Counted from the stretch's first letter, positions 9,477 to 18,805 are shown. The stretch is DNA of 64,000 nt from Rhizobiaceae bacterium (GCA_025698895.1 JAILWO010000002.1:1426001-1490000), one strand, 5' to 3'. A program made the numbers and translations. Notes: generated by a model from the sequence alone, not told the origin.

Positions 9477-9644
9477 ATGGCAAAGGCCGCCAACATCAAG
9501 ATCAAGCTGCTGTCGACGGCAGACACCGGTTATTTCTACGTCACCAGCAAGAACAGCCGCACCAAGACCGAGAAGATGTCGCTGCGGAAGTACGATCCGG
9601 TGGCGCGCAAGCATGTCGAGTTCAAGGAAACCAAGATCAAGTAG
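9477..9644 (+). CDS. rpmG: 50S ribosomal protein L33
   Basis: Fifty-five residues, [20 protein letters not shown] onward, ending in KETKIK: the bacterial L33 of the large subunit. It has no cysteine pairs, so it is the zinc-independent (C-minus) type. ATG 9477 is chosen because it begins the conserved MAKAA start; the frame is open further upstream without homology. It closes the topA-rnr-DUF983-NUDIX-MFS group and is followed within 25 bases by a strong terminator. Confidence 0.97.
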   Translation: MAKAANIKIKLLSTADTGYFYVTSKNSRTKTEKMSLRKYDPVARKHVEFKETKIK

Positions 9645-9667
9645 TGGTCGCCTGATCGACCAGTTGG

Positions 9668-9692
9668 AAAGCCGCCTCCGGGCGGCTTTTTT
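9668..9692 (+). terminator. Rho-independent terminator after rpmG
   Basis: A nine-base-pair stem AAAGCCGCC / GGCGGCTTT with a TCCG loop is followed by a run of six Ts. It lies 24 bases after the rpmG stop and ends the forward operon that starts at topA. Confidence 0.92.
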
Positions 9693-10001
9693 GTGCCGAT
9701 GCGCGGCTGGCTACTGTTCAGGAGAAAACGGGGGCCGGTCGGCTGACTGGCAGCGGTACGAGGAGGCCACTGAACGCCAGGGCCGACCGGCCGACCCCAC
9801 GGACCCAGGAGATGCGGCGGACCTGAGCATCATGGGGTATTGTCGGGCGTGGTTGCGACGCCGGATGGTCTGGATCGCGATCCCCGCCCTTTCGAGGCGA
9901 CAATCGCGCAGAAGGACTTGAAAATCAACACTTTCTTAACCACAGATCGCGAATCGCTTCCGTTAGGGTAAACGGCTAACGATTTGGCACGATCGTCGCG
10001 T
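9693..10001. other. Non-coding gap between rpmG terminator and pleD 3' end
   Basis: About 309 bases lie between two convergent transcription units. Short open frames here have no recognisable protein features. The right third is TTAA-rich and carries TTAACCAC (9936-9943) and ATCGCTTCCGTTAGGG (9953-9968), nearly the same as the motif upstream of the methyltransferase at 770-785. No terminator for pleD is obvious. A small RNA cannot be excluded. Confidence 0.4.
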
Positions 10002-11375
10002 TCACGCAGCTTTCGCCACGACTCGGTTGCGGCCGCCCGTCTTGGCTTCGTAGAGCGCGGTGTCCGCGCGCTTCATCAGTGTCTGGACGCTGTCGTGCGG
10101 CGGTGTCAGCGACGCCACGCCGACGCTCACGGTGACGGGGATTTCCCGCCCCTCTGTCTTCAGCGCGAACGGCGTGTCCTCGATCTGGGCGCGAATACGC
10201 TCGGCGACCCTTTCGGCCACATGGTGCTCGGTATCGGGCATGACGACGACGAATTCCTCACCGCCGAAACGGCAGGCCAGGTCGATGCCGCGAACATTCT
10301 TGCGCAGACGCGCCGCGAATTCGCGCAGGATCTCGTCGCCCGCGTCATGTCCCCAGGTATCGTTGATCGGCTTGAAGCGGTCGATATCGGTAATCATCAC
10401 CGACAGCGGACGACGCCGTGCCAGCGCGCGGTCGAACAGCGTCTGGAGATGGCTGTCGAGATACCGGCGGTTGTGCAGTCCTGTCAGGCCGTCCGTGACC
10501 GCCATCTCGATCGTCTGCGCCACACTGGCGCGCAACTCGTCATTGTAGCGCTTGCGCCTGACCTGGGTGTTGAGCCGCGCGATCATCTCCTGCTGGTCGA
10601 TGGGACGCATCAGGTAATCGTTCACGCCGAGTTCGAGGGCGCGCACGATGCGTTCCTCTTCCCCATGATCCGCGATCATGATGATCGGCAGGAACCGCGT
10701 GCGGTCGAGCGAGCGCATCTGCGAGCAGAGGCGCAGGGGATCGAAGTCCGCGAAGCCCGATGACACGATGACGCATTCGAACTCGCCTTCGGCGGCCCTG
10801 AAGAAGCCGGTCTGCGGGTCATGTTCGACCTGCAGCTCGCAGGCCGTGCGCAGCATCTTGCGGATGCGCTCGACCGATGACGGCTTTTCGTCCACCAGCA
10901 ATACGCGCGCCGGCTCCTCCGCCCGCGTCCCGCGCTTGTCCAGCAGTTCCTCGATACCGATGTTGCGCGTCGTGGACGCCCGCAGGCGCAGTTCATCGGT
11001 CAGCATCTTCAGGCGGACCAGGCTCTTCACGCGCGTCATGAGTTGGAGATCGCCCACCGGCTTGGTCAGGAAATCGTCCGCGCCCGCCTCCAGCCCCCGA
11101 ACCCGGTCCGCGGCCTGGTCGAGCGCGGTCACCATGACGACGGGGATGTGATGGGTGGCCGGATCGGCTTTCAGCCGGCGACAGACCTCGAAGCCGTCCA
11201 TACCCGGCATCATCACGTCGAGCAGCACGACGTCGACCTTGCCGTGCTCGCATATTTCGAGCGCCTCCTGCCCGCTGGTTGCCGTCAGCACCTCGAAATA
11301 CTCGGCCAGCAGGCGGATTTCGAGCAGCTTCACATTGGCGGGCACGTCATCGACGACAAGAATGCGGGCGGTCAT
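10002..11375 (-). CDS. pleD: PleD-like response regulator diguanylate cyclase
   Basis: A 457-residue REC-REC-GGDEF protein that makes c-di-GMP from GTP when phosphorylated. The first receiver has phospho-acceptor Asp53 (LLDVMMPGMD). The second (from about 153) is degenerate: the acceptor Asp is replaced by Ser (VIVSSGF) and the conserved Lys by Arg (LMRPID), as in PleD adaptor receivers. The cyclase domain carries GGEEF with an upstream RGID inhibitory I-site at the usual spacing. It is 39 bases downstream of divK on the same strand, the known divK-pleD arrangement, linking cell-cycle phosphorelay to c-di-GMP. Located in the cytoplasm or at the cell pole. Confidence 0.96.
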   Translation of the reverse strand: MTARILVVDDVPANVKLLEIRLLAEYFEVLTATSGQEALEICEHGKVDVVLLDVMMPGMDGFEVCRRLKADPATHHIPVVMVTALDQAADRVRGLEAGADDFLTKPVGDLQLMTRVKSLVRLKMLTDELRLRASTTRNIGIEELLDKRGTRAEEPARVLLVDEKPSSVERIRKMLRTACELQVEHDPQTGFFRAAEGEFECVIVSSGFADFDPLRLCSQMRSLDRTRFLPIIMIADHGEEERIVRALELGVNDYLMRPIDQQEMIARLNTQVRRKRYNDELRASVAQTIEMAVTDGLTGLHNRRYLDSHLQTLFDRALARRRPLSVMITDIDRFKPINDTWGHDAGDEILREFAARLRKNVRGIDLACRFGGEEFVVVMPDTEHHVAERVAERIRAQIEDTPFALKTEGREIPVTVSVGVASLTPPHDSVQTLMKRADTALYEAKTGGRNRVVAKAA

Positions 11376-11414
11376 GGCCTTCAGGCCTCCGGGGCTTCAT
11401 GTGCGGGCGGCCGA

Positions 11415-11786
11415 CTAGGCATCGCCCAGATAGGAACGGATCGTTTCGATGAAACGCGGCACGGAAATAGGCTTGGAGATATAGGCCTCGCACCCGCCCT
11501 GGCGGATGCGCTCCTCGTCGCCCTTCATGGCAAACGCGGTCACGGCGATAACCGGTATGACGTGCAGGTCGTCGTCGGCTTTCAGCCATTTGGTGACTTC
11601 CAGGCCCGAGACCTCAGGCAACTGGATATCCATCAGGATCAGGTCGGGCCTGTGTTCGCGCGCAAGGTCGAGCGCTTCCAGCCCGTTGCGGGTCCGGATG
11701 GTGTCGTAGCCGGAAGCCTCGATCAGGTCGCGGAAGAGCTTCATGTTGAGCTCGTTGTCCTCGACGATCATGACCTTCTTCTTCAT
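11415..11786 (-). CDS. divK: Single-domain response regulator DivK
   Basis: A 123-residue stand-alone receiver with Asp53 as phospho-acceptor ([12 protein letters not shown]), the acidic pair near residues 9-10 and the conserved Lys in ISKPIS. In alphaproteobacteria DivK is phosphorylated by DivJ-type and dephosphorylated by PleC-type kinases and controls CtrA activity and polarity. Followed by pleD on the same strand. The 182-base divergent gap to the DUF3572 gene presumably holds its promoter; I could not pick out a convincing one. Confidence 0.95.
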   Translation of the reverse strand: MKKKVMIVEDNELNMKLFRDLIEASGYDTIRTRNGLEALDLAREHRPDLILMDIQLPEVSGLEVTKWLKADDDLHVIPVIAVTAFAMKGDEERIRQGGCEAYISKPISVPRFIETIRSYLGDA

Positions 11787-11968
11787 ACCCAGGCTCCGCC
11801 GTCGTGCCGTCGCGCGAGACTTCCCGTCTCTCGCGCCAGCGCGACTCTCCAGTTGCGCACTCTACAGCTATAACATTGACGAATCCGTAATCGAGGGGCA
11901 GACCTGCATCCGTTCGACTGGCGGCTGCTCGCCGTATCGGCACGCATTATTTCAACGCCGGGAAGTCC

Positions 11969-12265
11969 ATGAGAGAAGAGCCCAGGAGCACTGGCGACCT
12001 TGATCTGGCGATCGCGGTGCTGGCCCACATCGCCAGCGATAGCATCCTGTTGCGTCGTTTCCTCGACCTTACCGGGATCGATGCGTCCGATATAAGGCGC
12101 GCGGCGGCTGAGCCGGGCTTCCTCGCCGGCGTACTGGATTTCGTTCTCGCCCACGAGCCGACCCTGATCGAGGTGGCCGAATCGCTGGGCGTTGAGCCCC
12201 AATCGCTTGCCAGGGCCAGACGGTCGCTCGCACCCGGTGACCGAGACTACGAGAGCTCGACATGA
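11969..12265 (+). CDS. DUF3572 family protein
   Basis: Ninety-eight residues, mostly helical, with the typical DUF3572 core (AIAVLAHIASDSILLRRFL and DFVLAHEPTLIEVAESLG). Function unknown; the family is largely alphaproteobacterial. It overlaps the start of the following HAD gene by four bases (ATGA), indicating translational coupling. It is divergent from divK, an order I recall from related genomes, but no functional link to DivK is shown. Confidence 0.85.
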   Translation: MREEPRSTGDLDLAIAVLAHIASDSILLRRFLDLTGIDASDIRRAAAEPGFLAGVLDFVLAHEPTLIEVAESLGVEPQSLARARRSLAPGDRDYESST

Positions 12266-12915
12266 GCGACGATCCAGAAACGGCCCGTCAGATCGCTGAA
12301 CTTGCCCGCGATGACCGCCCCTTGCTGGTGCTCGACGTCGACGATGTCATCCTCGAATTCATCCGTCCCTTTCCCATGTTCCTCAGGGCCAAGGGCTACG
12401 AGCTGCGGCTCGAAACGCCGCGCCTCAACGGCAATATCATTCATGTCGAGACCGGGCTCGCAGCGGAGACGGAGGCCGTTGGCGGGCTGATCGACGCCTT
12501 CTTCGAGGCGCAGGCCGAATGGCAGGAACTGATGGCGGACGCCGCCGACACGCTGGCCTCGTTCAAGGACTCGATCGAGATCGTGCTCCTGACCGCGATG
12601 CCGCATCGCCATCGCGAAACCCGGCGCGCTCATCTGGACGCGCTCGGCCTCGATTACCCGCTCGTCACCACCGAAATGGCGAAGGGACCGGCCGTGAGGA
12701 GCCTGCGGGGCAAGGGGGATCGCCGGGTTGCCTTCGTGGACGACCAGCCGCGCAATCTGGTCTCGACCCGGGAATCGGTTCCCGACGCGCGGTTGTTCCA
12801 CCTCATGGCCGACAACTCGCTTCGCACCCTGTTTCCGCCGCCGCCGGATTATGTCGAGATCGTCGACGACTGGATTGATGCGCGGCCGAAGATCGCCGAG
12901 GCGCTTGGCCTGTAG
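12262..12915 (+). CDS. HAD-like hydrolase family protein
   Basis: A 217-residue protein with recognisable HAD motifs: motif [13 protein letters not shown] (Asp25, Asp27), motif [10 protein letters not shown], a conserved Lys in [10 protein letters not shown], and motif [13 protein letters not shown]. The usual Thr/Ser after the second motif I Asp is Val (DVDDV), which may affect phosphatase activity. It is coupled to the DUF3572 gene through an ATGA overlap. Substrate unknown; phosphatase or non-catalytic role both possible. Confidence 0.75.
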   Translation: MSDDPETARQIAELARDDRPLLVLDVDDVILEFIRPFPMFLRAKGYELRLETPRLNGNIIHVETGLAAETEAVGGLIDAFFEAQAEWQELMADAADTLASFKDSIEIVLLTAMPHRHRETRRAHLDALGLDYPLVTTEMAKGPAVRSLRGKGDRRVAFVDDQPRNLVSTRESVPDARLFHLMADNSLRTLFPPPPDYVEIVDDWIDARPKIAEALGL

Positions 12916-12927
12916 GACGAGGGCGCG

Positions 12928-12956
12928 TTGCGCCCATGCCGGCGGAGCGCTATCGT
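12928..12956 (+). promoter_or_regulatory. Candidate dinB promoter
   Basis: TTGCGC (12928-12933) and CTATCG (12950-12955) are separated by 16 bases, or 17 if TATCGT is taken, approximating the alphaproteobacterial CTTGAC/CTATAT pattern. The SOS box begins 8 bases later, so repressor binding would cover the start region. Inference from pattern only. Confidence 0.4.
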
Positions 12957-12963
12957 TCGCCAG

Positions 12964-12978
12964 GTTCCCTGCTCGTTC
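12964..12978 (+). promoter_or_regulatory. LexA (SOS) box upstream of dinB
   Basis: GTTCCCTGCTCGTTC is an exact match to the direct-repeat operator GTTC-N7-GTTC known for LexA of rhizobial alphaproteobacteria. It lies 7 bases before the dinB ATG, in the gap between the HAD gene and dinB, consistent with DNA-damage induction of polymerase IV. Confidence 0.75.
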
Positions 12979-12985
12979 CCCGCCC

Positions 12986-14302
12986 ATGCCGGTCCCTGTC
13001 ACGCTCGATGCGCACGGCTTCTGTCGAGACTGCCTGACCAGGCAGGCCGACGGTGCGAGGCGATGCCGTTCCTGCGGAAGCCCGCGCGTGCTGCGGCATG
13101 ACGAACTCGCCACGCTGTCGGTCGCCCATATCGATTGCGACGCCTTCTACGCGTCGGTTGAAAAGCGCGACCGGCCCGAACTGAGGGACCGGCCGGTCAT
13201 TGTCGGCGGGGGCAAGCGCGGCGTGGTCTCGACGGCATGCTATGTGGCGCGCATTCGGGGCGTCCGCTCCGCGATGCCCATGTTCAAGGCGCTCGCCGCG
13301 TGTCCCGACGCGGTCATCATCAAGCCCGACATGGAGAAATATGTGCGCGTCGGGCGTCAGGTCCGCGCCATGATGGAGGCGCTCACGCCGCTGGTCGAGC
13401 CTGTCTCCATCGACGAGGCGTTTCTGGATCTCTCGGGAACCGAAGCCATGCACGGACGACCACCCTCGCTCGTGCTGGCCGATTTCGCGCGACGGGTGGA
13501 AACAGAGATCGGCATCACGGTTTCCGTCGGCCTCTCCTACTGCAAGTTCCTGGCCAAGGTAGCGTCCGATCTGGGCAAACCGCGCGGTTTCTCGGTGATC
13601 GGGCGCGCGGAAGCGCAAACCTTCCTGGCGGGGCAGCCGGTCGGCCTGATCTGGGGTGTCGGCAAGGCTTTCCAGGCCACGCTGGAACGCGACGGCATTC
13701 GCATGATCGGCCAGATTCAGGCGATGGAGCGAGGCGATCTGCTTCGGCGCTATGGCACGATGGGCGACCGCCTGCATTTTCTCTCGCACGGCATCGACGA
13801 CCGCAAAGTCAAGGTCGAGCGCGAGGCCAAGAGCGCTTCGGCCGAGATGACCTTCGACGCGGACCTTTCCTCCGCATCCGACCTCGTTCCGGTCTTGCGC
13901 GCGCTGTCCGAGCAGGTCTCAGCGCGCATGAAGAAGAGCGGCGTCGCCGGCCATACGGTGGTCCTCAAGCTGAAGACCGCAGATTTCCGGATCCGCACGC
14001 GCAATCAGCGCCTTGCCGATCCGACCAGGCTTGCGGACCGGATTTTTCAGACGGGACTGTCGCTGCTGGAACGGGAGCTCGACGGCACGCGCTACCGGCT
14101 TCTCGGCATCGGCGTCACGGACCTGACCGACGCTGACCGGGCGGACCCGTTCGACCTCATTGACGAAAATGCCCGCAAGCGTGCGATGGCCGAGGGCGCG
14201 ATCGACCGTTTGCGAGACCGGTTCGGCGTCAAGGCAGTCGAAACAGGCTATACGTTCGGCCGCTCCGGGCGGGGCCGGCCGCCGCGCGAACACCGCGACT
14301 GA
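12986..14302 (+). CDS. dinB: DNA polymerase IV (Y family) with N-terminal zinc-ribbon extension
   Basis: Error-prone translesion polymerase, 438 residues from ATG 12986. Catalytic motifs [13 protein letters not shown] and SIDEAFLDL are intact, and fingers/palm, thumb helix-hairpin-helix and little-finger regions follow. An extra N-terminal segment of about 45 residues carries two CxxC pairs (CRDC and CRSC, 13 residues between the pairs), a putative zinc ribbon seen in one rhizobial DinB type. The frame is open further upstream into the HAD gene, but that part has no homology and the SOS box lies just before this ATG. The C-terminus is Arg/Gly-rich and lacks an obvious QLxLF-type clamp motif. 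Confidence 0.94.
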   Translation: MPVPVTLDAHGFCRDCLTRQADGARRCRSCGSPRVLRHDELATLSVAHIDCDAFYASVEKRDRPELRDRPVIVGGGKRGVVSTACYVARIRGVRSAMPMFKALAACPDAVIIKPDMEKYVRVGRQVRAMMEALTPLVEPVSIDEAFLDLSGTEAMHGRPPSLVLADFARRVETEIGITVSVGLSYCKFLAKVASDLGKPRGFSVIGRAEAQTFLAGQPVGLIWGVGKAFQATLERDGIRMIGQIQAMERGDLLRRYGTMGDRLHFLSHGIDDRKVKVEREAKSASAEMTFDADLSSASDLVPVLRALSEQVSARMKKSGVAGHTVVLKLKTADFRIRTRNQRLADPTRLADRIFQTGLSLLERELDGTRYRLLGIGVTDLTDADRADPFDLIDENARKRAMAEGAIDRLRDRFGVKAVETGYTFGRSGRGRPPREHRD

Positions 14303-14404
14303 GCACTGGCCACGGGCACGTGTTCTCGAGCCCGCGCCGGCTGGCCCATCATTTTCCGAGTGCGCGCGGTTGCCCCGCACCCTCGCGCCACGCAAGAAGC
14401 CGCG

Positions 14405-15286
14405 ATGGACACGCAGCAGTCGAATCTCAAGGCCGGCCTGTGGATGGCCGGCTCAATCGCCATGTTCCTGACCATGTCCGTCGCCGGGCGCGCCGCGACC
14501 GCGGAACTCGACGTCTTTCAGGTCATGTTGATGCGCTCGGTCATCGGCTTCTTCCTGCTTTTGCCGCTGGTGCATTTTTCAGGCGGACTGTCAGCGATGA
14601 AGACCCATCGGCCCTTGATGCATATCGGCCGGAATGTCGCGCATTACGGCGGTCAGTATGCCTGGCTGCTAGCGCTCACCCTTATCCCCCTGGCCGAGCT
14701 GATCTCGATCGAGTTCACCACCCCTTTTTGGACGGCGCTGCTCGCCGTGGCGTTCCTCGGGGAGCGTATGAACACCAAGAAGACGACGGCGGTGGTTCTT
14801 GGCATCGTGGGTGTTGTCGTGATCGTTCGCCCCGGCGTGTCCGAACCGCAGACTGGCCATCTCGTCATGCTGGCGGGTGCCGTCGCCTTTGCCGTCTCGC
14901 TGGTCATGGTCAAGGCCATGACGCGCACCGAAAGCGTGGTGCGCATCATATTCTGGATGCTCATCATCCAATCCGCGATAGGGTTGGCGCCGGGCCTGTT
15001 GGTCTGGCGGCCCCCTTCCCTCGAAGTGCTTCCCTGGGTGGTGCTCGTGGCCTTCACCGGCACCTTCTCACACTACTGCCTCGCACGCGCCCTGGTTCAC
15101 GCCGAGGCAACGGTGGTCATGCCGATGGACTTCATGCGCCTGCCCCTGTCGGCCGTGCTCGGCTGGGCGATGTTCTCGGAACGTCTGGACATGCTCACCG
15201 CCGCCGGCGCCGCGCTGATCCTGGCGGGCAATCTGGTCAACATCCAGCGACGGCGCCCCGAAGCCGTGCCGCCCGAAACGCCGTGA
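14405..15286 (+). CDS. EamA/DMT-superfamily transporter
   Basis: A 293-residue integral membrane protein with about ten hydrophobic helices arranged as two EamA repeats (first half ending around VVVIVRPG, second around the last helix AGAALILAGNLVN). ATG 14405 gives the standard short cytoplasmic N-terminus; an upstream ATG at 14360 would add 15 residues. Substrate unknown; the family exports metabolites and amino acids. It follows dinB by 102 bases and ends only 12 bases from the convergent dnaE stop, with no terminator between them. Confidence 0.88.
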   Translation: MDTQQSNLKAGLWMAGSIAMFLTMSVAGRAATAELDVFQVMLMRSVIGFFLLLPLVHFSGGLSAMKTHRPLMHIGRNVAHYGGQYAWLLALTLIPLAELISIEFTTPFWTALLAVAFLGERMNTKKTTAVVLGIVGVVVIVRPGVSEPQTGHLVMLAGAVAFAVSLVMVKAMTRTESVVRIIFWMLIIQSAIGLAPGLLVWRPPSLEVLPWVVLVAFTGTFSHYCLARALVHAEATVVMPMDFMRLPLSAVLGWAMFSERLDMLTAAGAALILAGNLVNIQRRRPEAVPPETP

Positions 15287-15298
15287 GACGCTCGGCGG

Positions 15299-18200
15299 CT
15301 AGACCAGCTCGACCTCCACCACACCGGGGATCGCGCGCATGGCCGCCGCGATCGCGGGCGACACGAGATATTTGTCCGACAGGTTGATCTCGACCTCGCC
15401 CTGCGCCTCTCCCTTGATAACGACGATCGAGACCTGGCCTTCACCACGCTGGCGCAACTGGCTCTGCAATGCCGGCGCCGGAGCGGCGTCGCGCACGAAA
15501 ATGCGCAGCGCCTGCTGCGTTCGCGCGGCCTGCTCCTCCAGCGTCTGCATGGTCTGCACACGCAGGTTCACGCCTTCGGGCCTGTCTTCGGCGGCAACGG
15601 TGATGACCACCGACCGCCCCTCCTCGATCAGGTCGCGATACTGGCCGAGTGTCTCGGAAAACAGCACGGCCTCGTACTGGCCGGACGAATCCGAAAGCTG
15701 CACGATGCACATCTTGTTGCCCGTCCGCGTCCGACGCTCCTGCCTGGACGTGATCGTTCCGGCAAGTCGGCCTGCGGTCGCGCCCTTTTTCACGGCCAGC
15801 GAGAAGTCGGAGAAGGTCTGGACCCGCATCTTTTCGAGTACGGCCCGGTATTCATCCAGTGGGTGAGCGGACAGATAGAAGCCCGCCGCCTGGAATTCCC
15901 GTTGCAGCCGTTCGGCCGGCGGCCAGGGATCGGCGGCCGGCAGCCTGATGCGTTCCGGCTCGGCCGAACCGCCGAATATATCGATCTGGCTGCTGTTGGC
16001 GCTGGCCTGAGCGAAGGCGGCCGCGTTCATGATCGCGTCAAGCCCGGCCATCATGCTCGCCCGTTCGCGGCCGAAACAGTCCAGCGCGCCCGCCGCGATC
16101 AGGCTTTCGAAGACGCGCCGTCCTACGATGCGCGGATCGACGCGCTGCACGAAATCGTCGAGGCTGGCGAACGGCTTTTCCCTGCGCTTTTCGACGATAT
16201 GTTCGACGGCGGCGTCGCCGATCCCCTTGATCGCGGCCAGCGAATAGAAGATGCGGTTCTCTCCCACCTCGAAATCGCGGTACGAGGTCTGTACCGACGG
16301 CGGCACCACCTCGATGCCGAGACGCATCGCGTCGCCTCGGAAATCAACCAGTTTTTCGGTGTTGTTCATGTCGAGCGTCATCGACGCGGCCAGGAACTCG
16401 ACCGGATAGTGCGCCTTCAGATAGGCCGTCTGGTACGACACGATCGCATAGGCTGCGGCGTGCGACTTGTTGAAGCCGTAGTCGGCGAACTTGGCCAGAA
16501 GGTCGAAGATGAAATCGGCCTGCTGTTTCGCCACCCCGCGCTCGACCGCGCCATCGACGAAAACGGCGCGCTGCTTCTCCATTTCAGCGCGGATCTTCTT
16601 GCCCATCGCGCGCCTGAGCAGATCGGCTTGTCCAAGCGTATAGCCGGCCAGCTCCTGCGCGATCTGCATCACCTGTTCCTGGTAGACGATGACCCCTTGG
16701 GTCTCCTTCACCAGATGGTCGATCTTCGGATGGATCGAGGCGATCTCCTCCTCGCCGTGCTTGCGGGCGTTGTAGGTGGGAATGTTCTCCATCGGGCCGG
16801 GACGATAGAGCGCCACCAGCGCGATGATGTCCTCGATGCGGTCGGGTTTCATGCCGATCAGCGCCTTGCGCATACCGGCCGATTCCACCTGGAACACGCC
16901 CACCACCTCGCCCCGCGACAGCATCGCGTATGTCTCGGCGTCGTCCAGCGGGATTTTCGACAGGTCGATCTTGACGCCGCGCCGCCCGATCAGGTCGACG
17001 GCGCGCTGGAGCACGGTCAGGGTCTTCAGGCCAAGAAAATCGAATTTCACCAGTCCGGCGTCCTCGACCTTCTTCATGTTGTACTGCGTGACCGGCATGT
17101 CGGAGCGCGGGTCGCGGTACATGGGCACCAGTTGCTGCAGCGGCCGATCGCCGATCACGATACCGGCGGCATGGGTCGAGGCATGCCGGTAGAGACCTTC
17201 GAGCTTCTGGGCGATCTCAAGCAAAGTGCCGACGATCGGCTCCTTCTCCACCTCCTCGGCGAAACGCGGCTCTCCCTCGATCGCCTTTGCAAGGGTCACC
17301 GGATTGGCGGGATTGGCCGGTACCATCTTGCACAGCCGGTCGACCTGCCCATACGGCATCTGCAGGACGCGGCCGACGTCACGCAGGACCGCGCGCGCCT
17401 GCAGCGTGCCGAAGGTGATGATCTGGGCCACCTGGTCGCGGCCGTATTTTTCCTGGACGTAGCGGATGACCTCGTCGCGACGATCCTGGCAGAAGTCGAT
17501 GTCGAAGTCGGGCATCGACACGCGGTCGGGATTGAGAAAGCGCTCAAACAGCAGCGAGAACCGCAGCGGATCGACATCCGTGATCGTCAGCGCATAGGCC
17601 ACCAGGCTGCCCGCGCCCGAGCCGCGGCCTGGACCGACGGGGATGTCCTGAGCCTTAGCCCATTTGATGAAGTCGGACACGATGAGGAAGTAGCCCGGAT
17701 ATTTCATCCGCTCGATGACATCGAGCTCGTAGTCCAGCCGTTCGACATACTGTTCCCGGCTGAAGCCGGGCGTCAGTCCAAGCGTGGAAAGCCGCGCATC
17801 GAGGCCGGCATGGGCCTGCCTGCGAAGCTCGTCGGCCTCGGCCTTGAGCGCGGTCTCCGGATCGTCGTGATCGCTGCTTGTGAAACGCGGCAGGATAGGA
17901 TCGCGATTCTTCGGAAAGGCCGAGCAGCGCATCGCGATCTCGACGGTGGAGTCGAGAGCCTCCGGCAAATCCGCGAACAGCGCGTTCAGCTCGGCCTGGG
18001 ATTTCAGACAATGGTCGGGCGTCAGACGGCGCCTCTCGTCGACCGCGATCACCGTTCCTTCCGCGATCGCCAGCAGCGCGTCGTGGGCGTCGTAGTCGTC
18101 AGGCGTGGGGAAGAAGGCCTCATTGGTCGCGACCAGCGGCAGGTCGCGGTCATAGGCCAGATCGATCGTCGCGGCCTCAAGCGCGCGGTCGTAGCCGGAC

Positions 18201-18805
18201 GGGCGCTGCAGTTCGACATAGAGCCGGTCGCCAAACGCGGCTTGGAGCAGATCCAGCCGCTCCTCGGCCAGGCTGTGATTGTCGGCCTTGAGAGCCCTTC
18301 CGACAGGACCGCCCTCCCCGCCTGTTAGACAGATCAGACCGTCTGCCAGTTCAGCCAGCCAGTCCGGCGTTATATGCACGGGATCGCCCGGCGCCGTGCG
18401 CAGATAGGCGCGGCTGACCAGTCGGTTCAGATTGGACAGCCCGTCCTCCGTGGCCGCGATCAGCACGATCGGTGCGAGCTCGGGGCCGCCGCGATTGCGC
18501 GACTGGCTTTCCCCCAGCATTAGGTCAAGCTGGCATCCCACCAGCGGCTGGATGCCTTCCTTCACCGCCTTCTGCGCGAACTCCAGCGCGCCGAAGAGAT
18601 TGTTGGTGTCCGTGACGGCGATCGCCGGAGCGTTGTCCTTGACCGCGTGGCCGACGATCTTGCCGAGCGGCAGCGCGCCTTCGAGCAACGAGAAAGCCGA
18701 ATGCACCCGCAGATGGATGAAGGGGCGTTCCGGCCTTGCGGCCAGGCTCTCGGTATTGCGCGCCGCGCGCAGGATCGGATCGCGCAAGGTTCGGTCGCTC
18801 GCCAT
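15299..18805 (-). CDS. dnaE: DNA polymerase III alpha subunit
   Basis: Replicative polymerase, 1168 residues from ATG 18805 (a GTG at 18817 would add four). The N-terminal PHP domain begins FIHLRVHSAFSLLEGAL; the palm catalytic motif PDFDIDF lies near residues 431-437; the helix-hairpin-helix (KKGATAGRLAGTI region) and OB-fold tRNA-anticodon-like domain are C-terminal. Length and lack of an imuAB neighbourhood identify the essential DnaE1, not the mutagenic DnaE2. Downstream of pccA by 108 bases on the same strand; that gap contains an inverted repeat CCTGACGCC/GGCGTCAGG (18832-18865) without a U-tract. Confidence 0.97.
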   Translation of the reverse strand: MASDRTLRDPILRAARNTESLAARPERPFIHLRVHSAFSLLEGALPLGKIVGHAVKDNAPAIAVTDTNNLFGALEFAQKAVKEGIQPLVGCQLDLMLGESQSRNRGGPELAPIVLIAATEDGLSNLNRLVSRAYLRTAPGDPVHITPDWLAELADGLICLTGGEGGPVGRALKADNHSLAEERLDLLQAAFGDRLYVELQRPSGYDRALEAATIDLAYDRDLPLVATNEAFFPTPDDYDAHDALLAIAEGTVIAVDERRRLTPDHCLKSQAELNALFADLPEALDSTVEIAMRCSAFPKNRDPILPRFTSSDHDDPETALKAEADELRRQAHAGLDARLSTLGLTPGFSREQYVERLDYELDVIERMKYPGYFLIVSDFIKWAKAQDIPVGPGRGSGAGSLVAYALTITDVDPLRFSLLFERFLNPDRVSMPDFDIDFCQDRRDEVIRYVQEKYGRDQVAQIITFGTLQARAVLRDVGRVLQMPYGQVDRLCKMVPANPANPVTLAKAIEGEPRFAEEVEKEPIVGTLLEIAQKLEGLYRHASTHAAGIVIGDRPLQQLVPMYRDPRSDMPVTQYNMKKVEDAGLVKFDFLGLKTLTVLQRAVDLIGRRGVKIDLSKIPLDDAETYAMLSRGEVVGVFQVESAGMRKALIGMKPDRIEDIIALVALYRPGPMENIPTYNARKHGEEEIASIHPKIDHLVKETQGVIVYQEQVMQIAQELAGYTLGQADLLRRAMGKKIRAEMEKQRAVFVDGAVERGVAKQQADFIFDLLAKFADYGFNKSHAAAYAIVSYQTAYLKAHYPVEFLAASMTLDMNNTEKLVDFRGDAMRLGIEVVPPSVQTSYRDFEVGENRIFYSLAAIKGIGDAAVEHIVEKRREKPFASLDDFVQRVDPRIVGRRVFESLIAAGALDCFGRERASMMAGLDAIMNAAAFAQASANSSQIDIFGGSAEPERIRLPAADPWPPAERLQREFQAAGFYLSAHPLDEYRAVLEKMRVQTFSDFSLAVKKGATAGRLAGTITSRQERRTRTGNKMCIVQLSDSSGQYEAVLFSETLGQYRDLIEEGRSVVITVAAEDRPEGVNLRVQTMQTLEEQAARTQQALRIFVRDAAPAPALQSQLRQRGEGQVSIVVIKGEAQGEVEINLSDKYLVSPAIAAAMRAIPGVVEVELV

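Noticed and set aside
9613-9921. A 102-codon forward frame between rpmG and pleD
   Set aside because: It overlaps the rpmG 3' end and runs through the terminator; composition is Arg/Ser-rich noise.
11787-11968. CtrA site in the divK/DUF3572 divergent region
   Set aside because: No TTAA-N7-TTAA or TTAACCAT sequence occurs there; the only symmetry is an imperfect GCGCGAGAC hairpin.
12728-12985. Longer dinB starting inside the HAD gene
   Set aside because: The extension is only the HAD gene read in another frame; the zinc-ribbon start at 12986 follows the SOS box and promoter-like pair.
15863-18328. An 821-codon open frame antisense to dnaE
   Set aside because: Shadow of dnaE; low-complexity basic/acidic translation, no ribosome site and no recognisable domain.
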